Positions 1-11,800 of a stretch of 60,000 bases of DNA are shown one piece after another. The first letter of the stretch is position 1. Each line of letters begins with the position of its first letter. The notes below the pieces were generated by a model that had not been told where the DNA came from, did not search any database, and was given only the letters and a program-made list of their open reading frames with translations. Position numbers and translations under genes: made by a program. The stretch is taken from the NCBI RefSeq assembly GCF_910592395.1, contig NC_088311.1, forward strand, positions 22,230,646 to 22,290,645, written 5' to 3'. The stretch is from Lineus longissimus (taxonomy: Eukaryota > Nemertea > Pilidiophora > Heteronemertea > Lineidae).

Positions 1-49
1 GTTTTGTTTTTGTTTTTGTTGTTGTTGTTGTTGTTGTTGTTGTGGGGGG
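1..49. repeat. Low-complexity (GTTTTT)n, (GTT)n and G-run
   Basis: The window opens with GTTTTT units, about nine GTT triplets and then seven G. A simple microsatellite in what should be an intron of the phosphatase gene. Confidence 0.9.
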
Positions 50-227
50 GTCATTTTGTCATGATAATGACGTGTCATTGATAAGTATGGGTACATACAA
101 ATGAAGAAAATTTAGGGTGCCCCCTAACTGTGCCCGGTGAACAACTTTTAGAACACAACGACGGAATTAGTTAATGGGTTCCTGTAATGCTTTCTTCTCC
201 AGAACAATAATCCAAAATAATGCTTAC

Positions 228-325
228 TCGGGCATGTTCAAAGAGATTTGTTGCCATGACAATGCAACGGCAGTCGACTTGCCATATCATTCTCCAGAAG
301 TCACCCACGGAACATCTTTTGGGAC
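228..325 (-). CDS. Receptor tyrosine phosphatase exon: DFWRMIW segment
   Basis: A 98-bp exon read on the minus strand, with acceptor cactttttag before it and donor GTAAGC after it. It encodes PKRCSVGDFWRMIWQ followed by CRCIVMATNLFEHAR. The DFWRMxW helix and the IVMxTN strand are signature motifs of classical protein tyrosine phosphatase (PTP) domains, which hydrolyse phosphotyrosine. Its first two bases complete the Gly codon opened by the exon at 781-817, giving AAQGPK, the family's QGP motif. It ends on a codon boundary. The following exons (KC.QYWP, the WPD loop, the HCxxGxxR catalytic loop) must lie beyond base 1, so catalytic competence cannot be judged. Confidence 0.93.
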
Positions 326-780
326 CTAAAAAGTGTATAATTCATAAATCATTAAGGTCACAAAATATTGAACAAAATACTCTACTTCCTCTAACACCGA
401 TTGTGAATATTCATTTCAAGCTAGATATAATTCACATGGTCGTACGATCGCTTTCAACCTGTTTGATTAATATGGACAAAGCGTCTGCGACACCAAGTTA
501 TCCGATAGATAGATTCTACAAGGTTTTTTCCTAAGCCCAAACAATTCATCGCAAAAAAGTTGCTGACAAGAGGTGATAGAGAGATTCGCGATCTTTTATA
601 AGAACTGTGCATTATTAGACAATTTTATGTCCCATGTGCGCTCGGCCATTCAAATGCACTATCAATCCAGTTTTATGATGGATATAAACACACTGTTATC
701 TGCTCTTGTCAAAAACGAATCGTTTGAAAATCGGACTTATGTCGTGTGAGCTCTAAGCCCTTCACAGCGAATGCACTTAC
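326..780 (-). other. Receptor phosphatase intron
   Basis: An intron of 455 bp between the 37-bp and 98-bp catalytic exons. GT and AG borders are present. No other gene or repeat is evident. Confidence 0.85.
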
Positions 781-817
781 CCTGAGCTGCTATATAGGCT
801 TTTGGTTTGTTGTATCC
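781..817 (-). CDS. Receptor tyrosine phosphatase exon: YIAAQG segment (37 bp)
   Basis: A 37-bp exon on the minus strand. Its acceptor is ccttccttcag and its donor is GTAAGT. It encodes GYNKPKAYIAAQ plus the first base of a Gly codon. The G-Y-x-x-x-x-x-(Y/F)-I-A-x-Q-G pattern and an exon of about this length are typical of animal receptor PTP genes. It joins in phase to the 2047-2123 exon upstream (…WID|GYN…) and to 228-325 downstream (…AAQ|GPK…). Too short to be found by ORF length; identified from splice sites and motif. Confidence 0.93.
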
Positions 818-2046
818 CTGAAGGAAGGGAAAAATGTGAGTAAGAAGAGAAAGGATGAATCAAAAATCCTAGGAGAGGCTAGACTGGATGAAGATGAAGG
901 AAGTAGTATTTGCGAAACAACGTAAACAAGAAAAAAATATTAACGGCGTAAGAATTTATCACGGGGACACGATATGCTTGCAAGTCATCAAAGGCCTGAT
1001 CATTGACCTCTTCGAAAATATTTTACGGTATATTCAAGGACGAGACCTTTTTCATGTGTCTTTAATGGCCATTTTACCATGTTACGTTATCCCCGAGTTA
1101 TCTATAGATTAGGCGGTTTAGAACTATTGCGACCACTCGGGAAGAGACGCCGATGACATTTTCAGAAGCTATGTAATATAGCTACATTATCCGGAAACTG
1201 AGATTGCTGATATTTATGCAGAGGCGATGATTAATGAAGATTGTGACGAAACATTCATCCCGGATAACTCACACATATTTGGTTGGTTAACAGACTGTAT
1301 TAGCACTGAACCCTGGGCATTCACCATTATTATAAGCTTCTTCCCTTAATGACAAACATGACGTATATACCATCTTTAAATCTTGCTCCGGGGCCCGAGA
1401 CAGTCTTTAATCATACATAGTGCATGCTTACATCGCGATAGTCTCCCTTATTCCTCCTCCGGGTAGCAAAGGAACGAAGGTGACTCAAGAAAAGAATGTT
1501 ATACTTAAAATAGGCACCGTTCTATATATCAGGTTGCCTGATCGTCCAAAGCAAAAATAAGTTGAGAAAGTGATTTCGCCCATCATGAACTACTGATATG
1601 ACCTGCTAAATGCATTAAAGATGTCTTGGCCGAAGGCCCACTTCTAAGAGTTGGCGAATGTTCTGGAGACCTGCTTTCGGCAACTGGAACTTGTCAGAAA
1701 AATGATATGTTGCTTTCATATCGTACAATCATATAAGATTGCAATTCTGCCCAATTTGCCAACATTTGACAACTTTCATTTTTCAATTTTGCAATAGGAA
1801 TATATCTATAGTCTTTCATCATTTTATTTGGATTCATTTGGTCATGTGAAAGGCGCATGATGAATTTACAGTTTATCATCTATATAGAGACCAATATCAT
1901 TGCAAAGCATAGAGATCACGACAAGAATTAGATAAAAACTGCCGCCTTGGGTACTGAAATACATGGCGAAGTTTTCAGTCTGCGTTGCGGGCAATCTGTT
2001 ACAAAGAGCTGCCAGTGAATCTCAGTATCACCCAAGGCGAACTTAC
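818..2046 (-). other. Receptor phosphatase intron
   Basis: An intron of 1229 bp between the 77-bp and 37-bp catalytic exons. The open frames inside it have no recognisable content and look like chance. Confidence 0.8.
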
Positions 2047-2123
2047 ATCGATCCAACTTGCATTGATGTAGTCTGACCCGGGCCGGCCAGGCACTTCATC
2101 GAGTATCACACGACTATGATCAA
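2047..2123 (-). CDS. Receptor tyrosine phosphatase exon: DHSRV / DYINASWID segment
   Basis: A 77-bp minus-strand exon between acceptor catatcatttcag and donor GTAAGT. It encodes DHSRVILDEVPGRPGS followed by DYINASWID, two hallmark PTP motifs: DHSRV near the start of the core domain and DYINA(S/N). It begins with two bases of a split codon (xTT), which fits a preceding ...ILPF or similar, and ends on a codon boundary before the 37-bp exon. The reading frame stays open a little upstream of the acceptor, but the residues there do not resemble a PTP, so the AG at the Asp-His-Ser boundary is preferred. Confidence 0.93.
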
Positions 2124-3780
2124 CTGAAATGATATGGGGATGAAGAGTTAAAATGGAACGAATAGGATGGGGGGACTGGTAAACCGAGGTTGGCTTCGGA
2201 TTTTTCCTGTTCATCAAACTCAGCGTCCCGTAATCCACTTCTTGCGGATCTGGGGAAACAGGCCATTGTTGATGTCAGAAAACAAACCCCAAATTTTGAC
2301 ATTTGACTTTTAACTAGCTGATGATAGGATACAACGGACGTGTAACATCAGCAACAGGGCGGCACTCGTTGCAAGCAAGACAAGGAAGAGCATTTATTTG
2401 GACACTCATTCCACAACTGTGTTGAAAGGAATAAGTGTTTATCTTAAGGTTGAGATAGGATGATAAGCCAAGAAGTCATCAAGGAACCAATTCTATCGTC
2501 ATCAACGAGTCGCTCCGAATCTAACATTTGTCTAGTAACTAGCGTTGATAAGAAAACAACATTCTCATTCTAAAATTACGTGATTTTTTACCATTTGAAG
2601 CCTAGACAACATACTCACATGGCACTGTGTTACTAGTATTTTTCATCCTATTTACATATTTTGCGCCTTCCGTGGATGGAAAGACACTTTGGTGTTTCTG
2701 GCAGCCCTGGAAAAAAACAATGGTAAACATAAGACTAGTTCTAGGAGAGAAAACCCCAAAATCAAACCGGGTATAGTCTGGGCTCGTTCGCCGGGAAGTG
2801 GCAATCAGCCAAGGAGACGGTAACTCTGAAATTAAACCTAACCGAAGACGGAGCACAACGGCCATACTGGCAATACCAGTTAATAATGCCTCTACAGACC
2901 ACTGGTAGTGTTCTGATACCACTTGTTCGATGTTTGATTATTTTTTTAAAGTAAAGCAAAATATAGAAAACGTGTCAGGAATGACTGCGACGTCACTGGC
3001 CGCTTTGTTTCCAACGTTTCCAATTTTGATTTTGGCAGATTAAGATTAGGCCAAGACAAACCGACGATAGACGAGGAGTTGATTAATTGCATTAACGTCT
3101 TCCAAAAATAACCATAATAATAGGATCCAGTCGATAAAAACTAGCAACCCACCATATATCGCATAATATTCACACGGTCCAATGGTCCCCAGCGCCATCG
3201 AGACGGGCTACTCTATATTCTGAATGAGGATGATAATAATAAGGACAGCCGACCAATATCCCGGAAAATATACCCTGGTCGATGAGAGACAAGTTCGATC
3301 GCAGCCTAGCCTCCACTGTCAGCAGTGCTCGATCGCGTCGCAAATGATTGAGTAATTTGGTTCGTGACATCGTATGGGTTGGATCAAGCACGTTTTACGA
3401 TATCTTAATGCTTTTTTGATTAATATACCACTATAATTGTAAGAGCATATCTCAGTGTCCCAAGATGACCATAACTCTGACAAAACACATGCACAAGTAC
3501 TTCAGACGGATCATGATGTGTTCATCTTTGTTAGACATATTCTTTGTAGACTATTCGGTCACGATTCGTATCGCATCTTGCAAACATCGATACGTCTCCG
3601 AAACAAATACTGGCTTACTGGAAGCAATCATAGAGTGGGTTGGCGTAAACTTTTTGCAACACCCACATGGCATCTTAATCAACGAAGTGCACGACGTTTA
3701 AATTATGATCAGATTAGATTATCGCTTATACGGATAAGTTCTGAAGACAAATATACACGCAATGATTGATATGAAACCCA

Positions 3781-3990
3781 TCTCTGATGATCCATTTCAT
3801 CCACTCCTGTCTCTACCTTTAGTTATTAACTTCAGTGAAGTTTCCCCATTCAACTAATTAAAGATTACCAATGTTCAAATGCAGGCATCACCAAGAACAT
3901 TTAATAGAAATCCTTTGGCGATATTCGAGATTACTACTATCTCTGATGTTCCCATGTCATCCACTCCTGCCTTTACTTTAAGTTAACTTC
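3781..3990. repeat. Two diverged direct copies of a short sequence
   Basis: The phrase beginning TCTCTGATG, then CATCCACTCCTG, then AGTTAACTTC-like sequence occurs at 3781-3845 and again at 3939-3990, with several substitutions. About 160 bp separate the starts. No termini or coding content are seen. Confidence 0.55.
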
Positions 3991-5269
3991 AAATCACGCT
4001 TGCCATTAAATTAATGTCCGACTTGTTGAGCACGTCACCCAAGAGACGGATAGATCAAGTGGATTGATTGCTTCATGGCACGCTGATGCCACAGTGTGTC
4101 TCACAACACGGGTTTCAAATTAACGACATTTGTAAATAAGACAGCGAGTGTGATTGGCGAATGAATCAGTGCCCTTCATTGGTGGATCAGGTGCTCCCAA
4201 CATGGGTCAAAGAATGAGCACTCTCTTAGAAGATTTTTGAACTTTTAAAAAACATTTCAGGGTCTTTCAAACATTACAAATATGCACCATAGAGATTTTT
4301 TAAAGAATGGAAAAAATCTTTACAAACCTCAAAGGCTTTTTCAATTTCCTGAAAAAGCACCAGTTGGTGCTAATTTGTGTTGGTTGAAAAGCCTTTAGAA
4401 GATTTCTCAAAAGCTCAAAAACCTTTATTTTTACGAGTGTAGCATTGTAAAGTGACCAAAAGGCAGAAATTGTTAGGTGGTTCAATAAATGTGTTTTGAT
4501 TGGTGCAATAGCTTCCGTCAAAGGTTGAAAAAGATTCGAAATAAGCCAAAGGCGTTGATTGGATGTCGGGTTGTTGTCTATGATTGGTGTATCAGCGTCT
4601 CCGAACACGGACTGAATAAATTAAGCTACATTATTCGCAGGCCCACGTTGGCAACTGAATCAGTCTCGACGATAAGCTGTTCTCGCACCGGGGAATTAAT
4701 TTTTTTCTTGCATGATGAATGGGACAAGTTGCAGGCTTCATCATCGTTACTAAGTCTTGTTAAAAATGTGTCGTTAAAACTAAACCCCGAGAGATTGCTG
4801 TAGCTGGTTTATTTTTTAGTCCACCCGACGATTAGATATTAATATTTTGCTCAAGGGGTTTAATTTCGTGTTCTCTCCATATTTTTTTGCACAACTTAGT
4901 GAAATACAAAAATGCAGTTGTTTTATTTAGTAGGTGTTATCTGACCTACATTTAGACTATGCCATACTGGAAAAACCGCCGCGCTACATTGTACATGCAC
5001 GTGCTTACATGCAGTTCGGTACAGTACCCATGCACGAGATCACTGTTGAAGCAGTGCATGTACATTGTTTTGGCCTGCATAGTAACTTTTCCCCTGAAGC
5101 AAAATTGTGATTGTTTGCCAAAATATGAATAATACTGAATAAACTATAGAATAATAGAATGATAGACTTGCTGCATTTTTAAATGCAAAACTGATAAAAT
5201 GTATACGGTGGCTAGGAAAGGACATCACATGATTTTTTTTTCAACATGAAATTTTTTTTCAGGAAATAT

Positions 5270-5375
5270 CTCGAACGACGGACTTGTTATCTCGATCGTT
5301 CGAGATAAATAACTCGATCACCCGAGATAATATCTCGATCACTCGAGAAAATAAGTCTATCGATCGAGATTTTGA
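5270..5375. repeat. Cluster of short palindromes built on TCTCGATCGAGA
   Basis: Five or more copies of TATCTCGA, TCGAGATA and related words are interleaved within about 100 bp. The clearest is TTATCTCGA, four bases, TCGAGATAA, a 9-bp perfect inverted repeat at about 5287-5308. The words TCGATC and GATCGA recur throughout. This may be a small foldback transposon or a palindrome-based satellite. No target-site duplication was identified. Confidence 0.65.
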
Positions 5376-6091
5376 CATCGGGAATATAATCGGGGGCCCA
5401 ACCTTGATGCAGCTTGTCTTCCCTTGAATTTATTGCGCTAAACCTTTTAGCTGAAGATGTTGAATACACACCACACCACCCAGAACGGAAGAAAAAATCG
5501 TATAATAAAGCAATCTCGCTTTAAGCTAATGGCTCATTTTGACTCGATGGGATGTCAAAACACGAGAGGTTATCATAATTCTATACCAATCGATTGCTCC
5601 ATTGAACATGGAGAAAATGTGGTGCACAGGTTTACAGCAGTAACAGCCAGCATTGCGCATTTGTTATATAAGGAAATGCAATTATAAACAAGAGGAATTG
5701 CTGATTTATTTATTTTTTTTTTGGAATAGAATAAGGTTTATTGCTCAACAAAATTACATTGCGTCGAGCACAAAACTACCTATATACAATAGAAATACGA
5801 ATATACATGCGAAGGTTTTTTAACATCAACAAAAGAATACGAATTTGCTTACAATATGATTAGAGTAGTTGGAGAGACTTTGACAAAAATTTAGTTAGTT
5901 TTATTAATGTATTGAATGCTTATATGCTAACTTTTGGTTCATAAAAAGGAAGACCACTGTCAATGAATACAATCAGTTCCCGAGAATCTCCATTACGTTC
6001 AGGTACCTGTACATGTAGTCGCCCTTGCCGATTCTGACATATCGATCCCCATGGGAGCTGTTTTATGGGTTTCGTTGTTATGAACATTTGC

Positions 6092-6172
6092 AGGTTATTC
6101 CAATGATAGGACAGTAGAACAATGAGTATTGAGGCCAAAGTACGAACGGGCTTGTTTAGAGACAATAGCTCG
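6092..6172 (+). repeat. Dispersed repeat family, copy 1
   Basis: Shares the series GAACAATG.G.ATT, AGGCC.AAGT.CGA and GACAA.AGC with 13639-13713 (same strand) and, reverse-complemented, with 18231-18300. Identity is partial but the order of blocks is kept in all three. All three copies lie in introns of the phosphatase gene. Probably an old transposable element family; ends not defined. Confidence 0.55.
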
Positions 6173-6324
6173 TGTGTGCTTTTGGGGGAAATAACGTGAT
6201 GTTCTCAGAAATTTGAATTTTGACCCCACTCTTTCAGGAGAAGGAGGGGGCTTAAAAAAACGGCTAAACTTTAGAATTACCGATCGGATGTTCCTCCGCA
6301 CTATATAAGTTGTGAATCGGTTTA

Positions 6325-6346
6325 AAGGGTTAGGGTTAGGGTTAGG
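6325..6346. repeat. Interstitial telomere-type repeat (TTAGGG)3
   Basis: About three copies of TTAGGG in the same register within an intron. TTAGGG is the canonical metazoan telomere unit. The run is too short to be a chromosome end and sits between coding exons, so it is an interstitial tract. Confidence 0.8.
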
Positions 6347-6479
6347 CTACTTGTTCATTATTCGGTATTCATTCGCCCCTTAGACCTATACTTCCGATCG
6401 GGAATTCTAAAGTCGTTCCAAAAAAACATTTTGAAACTGTTGATAATCACAGAAGACCTCTTGAAAAAGTTCTGCTTAC

Positions 6480-6592
6480 CTTAAATTCTATGAACACTTC
6501 TCCCTTTCTCTGCTTCTTCCTGTAGGCGTCCAGAAACGTGGAAGCTAAGATAGGATCGGAGTTGAGTTCTGCTATCCTGTGATCCTCGATCG
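6480..6592 (-). CDS. Receptor tyrosine phosphatase exon: juxtamembrane segment before catalytic domain
   Basis: A 113-bp minus-strand exon with acceptor ccttgttattcag and donor GTAAGC. It encodes IEDHRIAELNSDPILASTF, then LDAYRKKQRKGEVFIEFK. This matches the N-terminal cap of receptor PTP domains, where a helix with pattern I..(L/F)....Y is followed by Glu-Phe just before the core. It starts with two bases (CG) that complete a codon opened by the lysine-rich exon 12580-12644 (G+CG = Ala) and ends on a codon boundary. The next exon in a normal PTP would encode the KNRYxNI motif; it was not located. Confidence 0.85.
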
Positions 6593-7691
6593 CTGAATAA
6601 CAAGGAAAATTCTTAAAGACGTAACTTATGTTACTCCAAACGTAGCGTCCTAAACAAGATCGGACGACGTACCCAATAACTGATACAGCGCTTTCGTCTG
6701 ACATTGTGATATCCAGCAAATGTTTTTATATGTTGTTTTTTTATTAGACAGAGTTAGCGAGATCCATCATTGGCTTTTACGGGCGTTTTTGGTGCCTTTA
6801 CACCTTCAGGGTTTGTCCCAGCGTATTTTTGATCACCAATGCTAGTAATCAGCAGGACACATGCTTCTTATCAAAGAAAATTCCCAGTTATCCATGAGTT
6901 AGGGCATTCCTCCAAGGAAATTGTTCCCATGCAGTTTGGCATTCAAAACATTTCAGATTTCCTGCCCGGGGCGAAATCGTCAATGGCCTTATGACATTAT
7001 AAATAACACTAAATTTGAACAATGAAGAAATCATCCCCAAGACTGATGTAACATTTCTCCATCGAGTAAAAGGCACTTGTCATATCCACTGCCAAATCTT
7101 GCTCTCCTGGAGATTCTCCACAATATCATCCTCGTGCTTTCGAATCCGATGATGTCATCCCATCGAACTCATTGCGACCCACAAATATTTGCAACCAGCA
7201 AATCAAAAGGCCAAAAAATATGATCACGTTTAATACTCCCGGCTTCCTTTCGTAAAGTCTGTGAATTCCCAAGGAGACCGCTTCATGTTATCAGATATTG
7301 CTGTACTTCCACTTTCCCAACGAGTCCCTATCTTCCTCCAACTAGAATTCACAACATCCCGCGGCTGCGTCCACTGCAGCCTTAGATGTCTTCAACCGCC
7401 GCGAAGAGTGAACCAACAGAAGACTCCGTTAGCCCATCCAACTCGAATCTGTATTAGTCAGATCGAACCCCGGCGGGCCGCTAAAAGATCGATATGTAGT
7501 CCTCCGAGACTGCGCACAATTTAACACTTAGATGGTATACGTAACGAGCATCCCAAAGCTCACGGAATCCGCAATCAACTTTAGATTGCAACGTAATCTA
7601 TATGTCCCTTGATGGAATCGCTGCATTCTGCGAGTGAAACGCAGTTAATCTTTTTGCTGGAAATCTGACTCTGTACGAGGCGAATTTCATC

Positions 7692-7796
7692 GGTGGTTGA
7701 TTCGTAACAAACAAGTAAATGTAATATAATCAACGATTGTCCTATGACATATGTAAGTAACTGTTGGTGATGATTTATACACGTGGCAATGTTAAA
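7692..7796 (+). repeat. Direct repeat, left copy
   Basis: About 105 bp starting GTGGTTGATTCGTAACAA, containing ATAATCAACGATTGTCCT and ending GTGGCAATGTTAA. It recurs with a few changes at 8661-8766, same orientation, about 970 bp away. A directly repeated pair with this spacing could be two copies of a small element, or remnants of terminal repeats of a 1.1-kb element. No TG...CA ends or flanking duplication were seen. Confidence 0.75.
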
Positions 7797-8660
7797 TCTG
7801 GCGATATCTGTACATCTCTTAATGACAATCGTAACTTGTTTGACCAACACGGACGTAATCTTTGTTTTTAATCAGCACAGGCATGACTATATCATCATTC
7901 ATAGTCATGATCATCATTCTGTAGTGATGGCTATTAAAAGATTGCTTCCACATATTTCACCCACATGAGACCTTTTCTCATGATGTACATGTATGGCCAT
8001 TGGATTTCGAAATTTCTATAAAGACATGCTATTTGACCATCCCAACAGTCACACTGAGACACTCCTGATCATGATCATAAGCAATAACAGGAGGCGATAG
8101 TAACATTAGGAACCATTATCGCTTCAGAGAGGAATGAGTATACCCTATTGTCAGATGATGATATGAGCCGCATGGCTACAGAAACTAAAGACATTTGCTG
8201 TTAAAGTCTACAGTAGGCATTATCTACATTATCTACATGCTTTCAACCAAGGCTACTCTCACTCTCCTGTAAATGTACCCAGGCACGGGTGAAATTTTAA
8301 CAGAGTTAAGTCACGTATTCTTCTGTCCTAATAGGTTTACCACTTCCCACTACAATTATTATTGCTAAACCTTTCCCGAGGACTTTCAGAAGGTCTTTTA
8401 GTCTCCGTTATCGAATTAGAGAAACGCGCAATGAGATTTCCAACAACCATTCACCAACTAGTTCCTCCTTAGAAATATCCCGCGAAGCTTTTAACGTATC
8501 GCGGCCTTTTCGATATGAATTCAAAAAGAACAAAGACATTTCCGCTGTTCGTGTTCAGCAAGGAGGAATAAAGGCGCTGACTTCGGGACTTCTAGAAGGT
8601 TCTATCGCTAATTTGTCTTATATTTCTTCAAGTAAACCTGTCAGGGTCGATGATGTGGTT

Positions 8661-8766
8661 GTGGTTGATTCGTAACAAGCGTAAGTAAATGTGACATAAT
8701 CAACGATTGTCCTGTGACATAATGTAGGTAACTGTTGGTGATGATTTATAAACGTGGCAATGTTAA
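8661..8766 (+). repeat. Direct repeat, right copy
   Basis: The second copy of the unit at 7692. It runs straight into the GTTAACTCTT minisatellite, whose unit resembles the last bases of this repeat (ATGTTAACTC), so the minisatellite probably grew from its 3' end. Confidence 0.75.
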
Positions 8767-8860
8767 CTCTTGTTTACTCTTGTTAACTCTTGTTAACTCT
8801 GTTAACTCTTGTTAACTAATGTTAACTCTAGTTAACAACGTTAACTCTTGCTTGTTAAGA
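8761..8860 (+). repeat. GTTAACTCTT minisatellite
   Basis: About nine tandem copies of a 10-11 bp unit, GTTAACTCTT with variants such as GTTTACTCTT and GTTAACTAAT. Each unit carries the palindrome GTTAAC. Confidence 0.85.
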
Positions 8861-11800
8861 ATCAATCCCATGATGAGCTGGGGTTTGAGTTTTGAATTTG
8901 TTACGCTCATCACCTCCAAATAAACAGTTCTACTCATTGACAAGAGTATTAATATGTGACAAGCAACATTTCCAAACTTTAGAATGTGTCGCGATTGTAC
9001 CTCTTAGGCTCCCCTCATCAAATGATGTTTACGATTCCGCAACATCCTTGCTCGAAGCTTCAAAAGGAATCATTGGAGGTAAAGGAGGTCATGAGGCGAA
9101 TAAGAATAGCCAGTCTGGCTACCGCGCTGCTAGGCAAGTAATTCGTACATGCCTGGAATTGTCATATTCCTGGATGGGTTGAAGACGAAAGTCTGTATTA
9201 ACCGGCCATTACTGTAAGATATCGCAGAGGTCGACAATTTACTCGCAACTAGGCTATCCCCAGACCAATACAAGTTACCCGATAGCGTGACCCTGTCAAC
9301 GGGTTTGCACCATACCGCTATCGGAATTAGCTGGCCCAGTCTCTAGGGAATAATTCGACAACCAGAACCCTCTTTTTCAAACGGATCAGTCAGCTGTTGT
9401 ATTGCATACATAAGAGAAATGACAACTGGTGCGCCAAATGCCTCCAGACTACAGACATTTCACTACAGGCAATAGAGTAAAGACATGAATCGGGTATTGC
9501 CAATTATCATAGATATGATAGATGTCATCTTTTCACGTTTCATGATTCATTCGATTCCCATATGAACAGAACACGTCATAATGACGTTATGATTTTCCCT
9601 AGCAGTAACTCAGCACTCATCCCATCACTGGGATCATCACCAAGGGTTATAGTAACTCTTCAGTACATTACATCTTACACATGCTGAACAGAAATCAAAT
9701 TATTGTTTACAACAACACAATTTCTACGAAACGAACGCATCAGTGCTAAAGCTAACCAGTAGCTCGGACCCGCCAATCTTCACAAGGCCCGGATACTCTA
9801 TGCTATTTCTGGAAGAGTTTTCCTTCATACAAGGATCTCCTGCTCAATTTTCGAACAGAAATGTCTAAAAGCCATCTCAAGCATTCGAGCTGCGCATCCC
9901 GATGACAATCAAGTCTTACGGTGTATTTTTTTCGATTGTCTTTGTTGATTAATCAACTGGAATCATTCTAAACAGAAACATTCGTTTACACAAGAACTAG
10001 ATTGGGAAGCATCGTTGGTCATCGAAAGCTGGGGCTCCAGCTCTCGATGACTCATGTCTGGCTCGGTGATCGAGAACCGCAATGTCTTTGACGTGTCCAG
10101 TGATTGCAATGAAGCTCGTAGGACTCTCAGAGTGCCCTTCACCCTATCTTTCCCCTGATACCGATCTCACCCCTTTTCCCTGGCTCTAAAATTAACATCA
10201 GTTTATCGTTTTGCTTCAAAAAATGATTAGATTCGGAAAGGTCGCATGATATGATATCAGGTTGTCAAGTTGTTGTGACAACGTTGTCGAGCTGTTGCGA
10301 CATTTCAACTTGCCGTAAATCGGGTATTTTTAACAAGCCAATTCTTCAGTTCCTTCACGAAAGCCCACGGTTCGGCGATCCAAGTTCCAAGATGTCTCTC
10401 GTTAATTATTTACGAACTGGACATCTAGTACAGCTATTCGAATGCAACACACTCTTCGCCACGAACACCAGGCGTATTGCAGAAGTAAGAATGGACATTA
10501 GGTGGATTCGCCTCACCGATCTAGTGGTCCATTGTTAACTAATATAGTCAAGTTATCTGGCCAAGATTGATTTCTTCCGTTCCATGTTATCGGAGTTGTA
10601 CGTTTTTCCAGACGCCTAGAGACTGGTCATGCTGGTTTTTTGAGTGGTCTCTCATCCAGGTTTTCTGACAATTTCTTGCCTAGTTTTCCGAGTGGTCGCT
10701 CTTCTAGGTTTTCTGACAGTTTCATGTTCAGGTATTCTGCAGAGTAGTTTCTTTTCTAGTTTTCTTTGTGGGATATCTTCCAGGTTTTTCAGTAGTTACC
10801 TGAAAAGGGTTTCTTGAACAGAGTGTTTTTTGTATTTTATCTTTATTTTACTCGTTTATTTAGTTGTTCTGTCGCCCTGAAAGCACATGTTTAAATCAAA
10901 TAGGATTTTGCTTCAAATTCAAGATGGCCGCCAAAATCCAAAATGGTTGAAGACATTTCTTTAGCTATTTTACCTACCATGGTGATAATGAGACTACATG
11001 TATACAGGGAGTACAGCCATTCAATTCACGTAACGGATTGAATAACTCACAGGCGGTAATGTTTGTACTCTATTATTGTTTGTCGTGTCATTGGGGATTC
11101 CAGTCTGATAACTGTGTTGGAATGACAAAACTATGGGTAAACATCCGTGGGGTGGTCGAGGAATGCTTAGACAATTATGCGAATAAGATAACAGGGGATT
11201 TGCTCACTTGTTGGAATTTGTGTTCTACTTACACTACGTATAATCGTGATTGTTACTCGAATAATTCCAAGTTTGTGATTACATGTACATGATTGATTTT
11301 AAGATTTATCTTGGACAGTGAAATCTTCATCGTGGGTCGCGTGGATCTCGTTGGCCTTTGTCTAAAAAGACAATGAAGTGATCAGTTCAATGCCAGTACC
11401 AAAGTTCTACGTTATCATGCTCAAAACTCATTCGAAGTTTTCAGCTCGAATAATGAATCTGTTTTCGAAAGAGAAACTTCATCCAACTAATCGACATTGC
11501 CTTTCATCAGAAACTTATCGCACAATATAATTGATTTAATTTTCCAATGAATGTACGTTTTCTTCAATATTCTCAAAATAGCACGATCCAATCCATAAAC
11601 GGTTAATCATCATCAGTTCAGTACCCTTTATCTCGGGACATCCCCTCTTTTACATACTGGCTTTAATAACCGTGAGACTATTACAATCTGTCGCCTCTTA
11701 TCTTCCATGTCACCATATAACCGCCGCCATTTGTATTCTTTATTATTTCCTTTTCTTTCAATCTGTGATGGGAGTGAGTCTCTGCTTAAAGTGGAGAAGC

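Larger units (their letters stand above)
2124..6479 (-). other. Receptor phosphatase intronic region, expected exon not located
   Basis: The interval between the acidic juxtamembrane exon (ends in phase 0) and the DHSRV exon (starts with two bases). Phase arithmetic requires at least one more exon here, of length 1 modulo 3, which in the family carries (L)P...N..KNRYxNI. Reading the minus strand for the codon pattern of Asn-Arg-Tyr gave no convincing hit. The interval contains a diverged direct repeat (3781-3845 and 3939-3990), a TCGA-rich palindrome cluster (5270-5375) and an interstitial telomere-type repeat (6325-6346). Confidence 0.6.

Noticed and set aside
2120-2302. Minus-strand frame with RDAEFDEQEKSEANLGLPVPP, considered as the missing phosphatase exon
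   Set aside because: It has an EF and LP but no KNRY motif, and it overlaps the acceptor of the DHSRV exon, so it cannot be spliced to it as a separate exon.
5920-6165. Minus-strand frame with DRYVRIGKGDYMYRYLN, considered for the KNRY motif
   Set aside because: The flanking residues do not follow the PTP pattern and no suitable donor follows.
6325-6346. True telomere
   Set aside because: Only about three units, embedded between coding exons of one gene.
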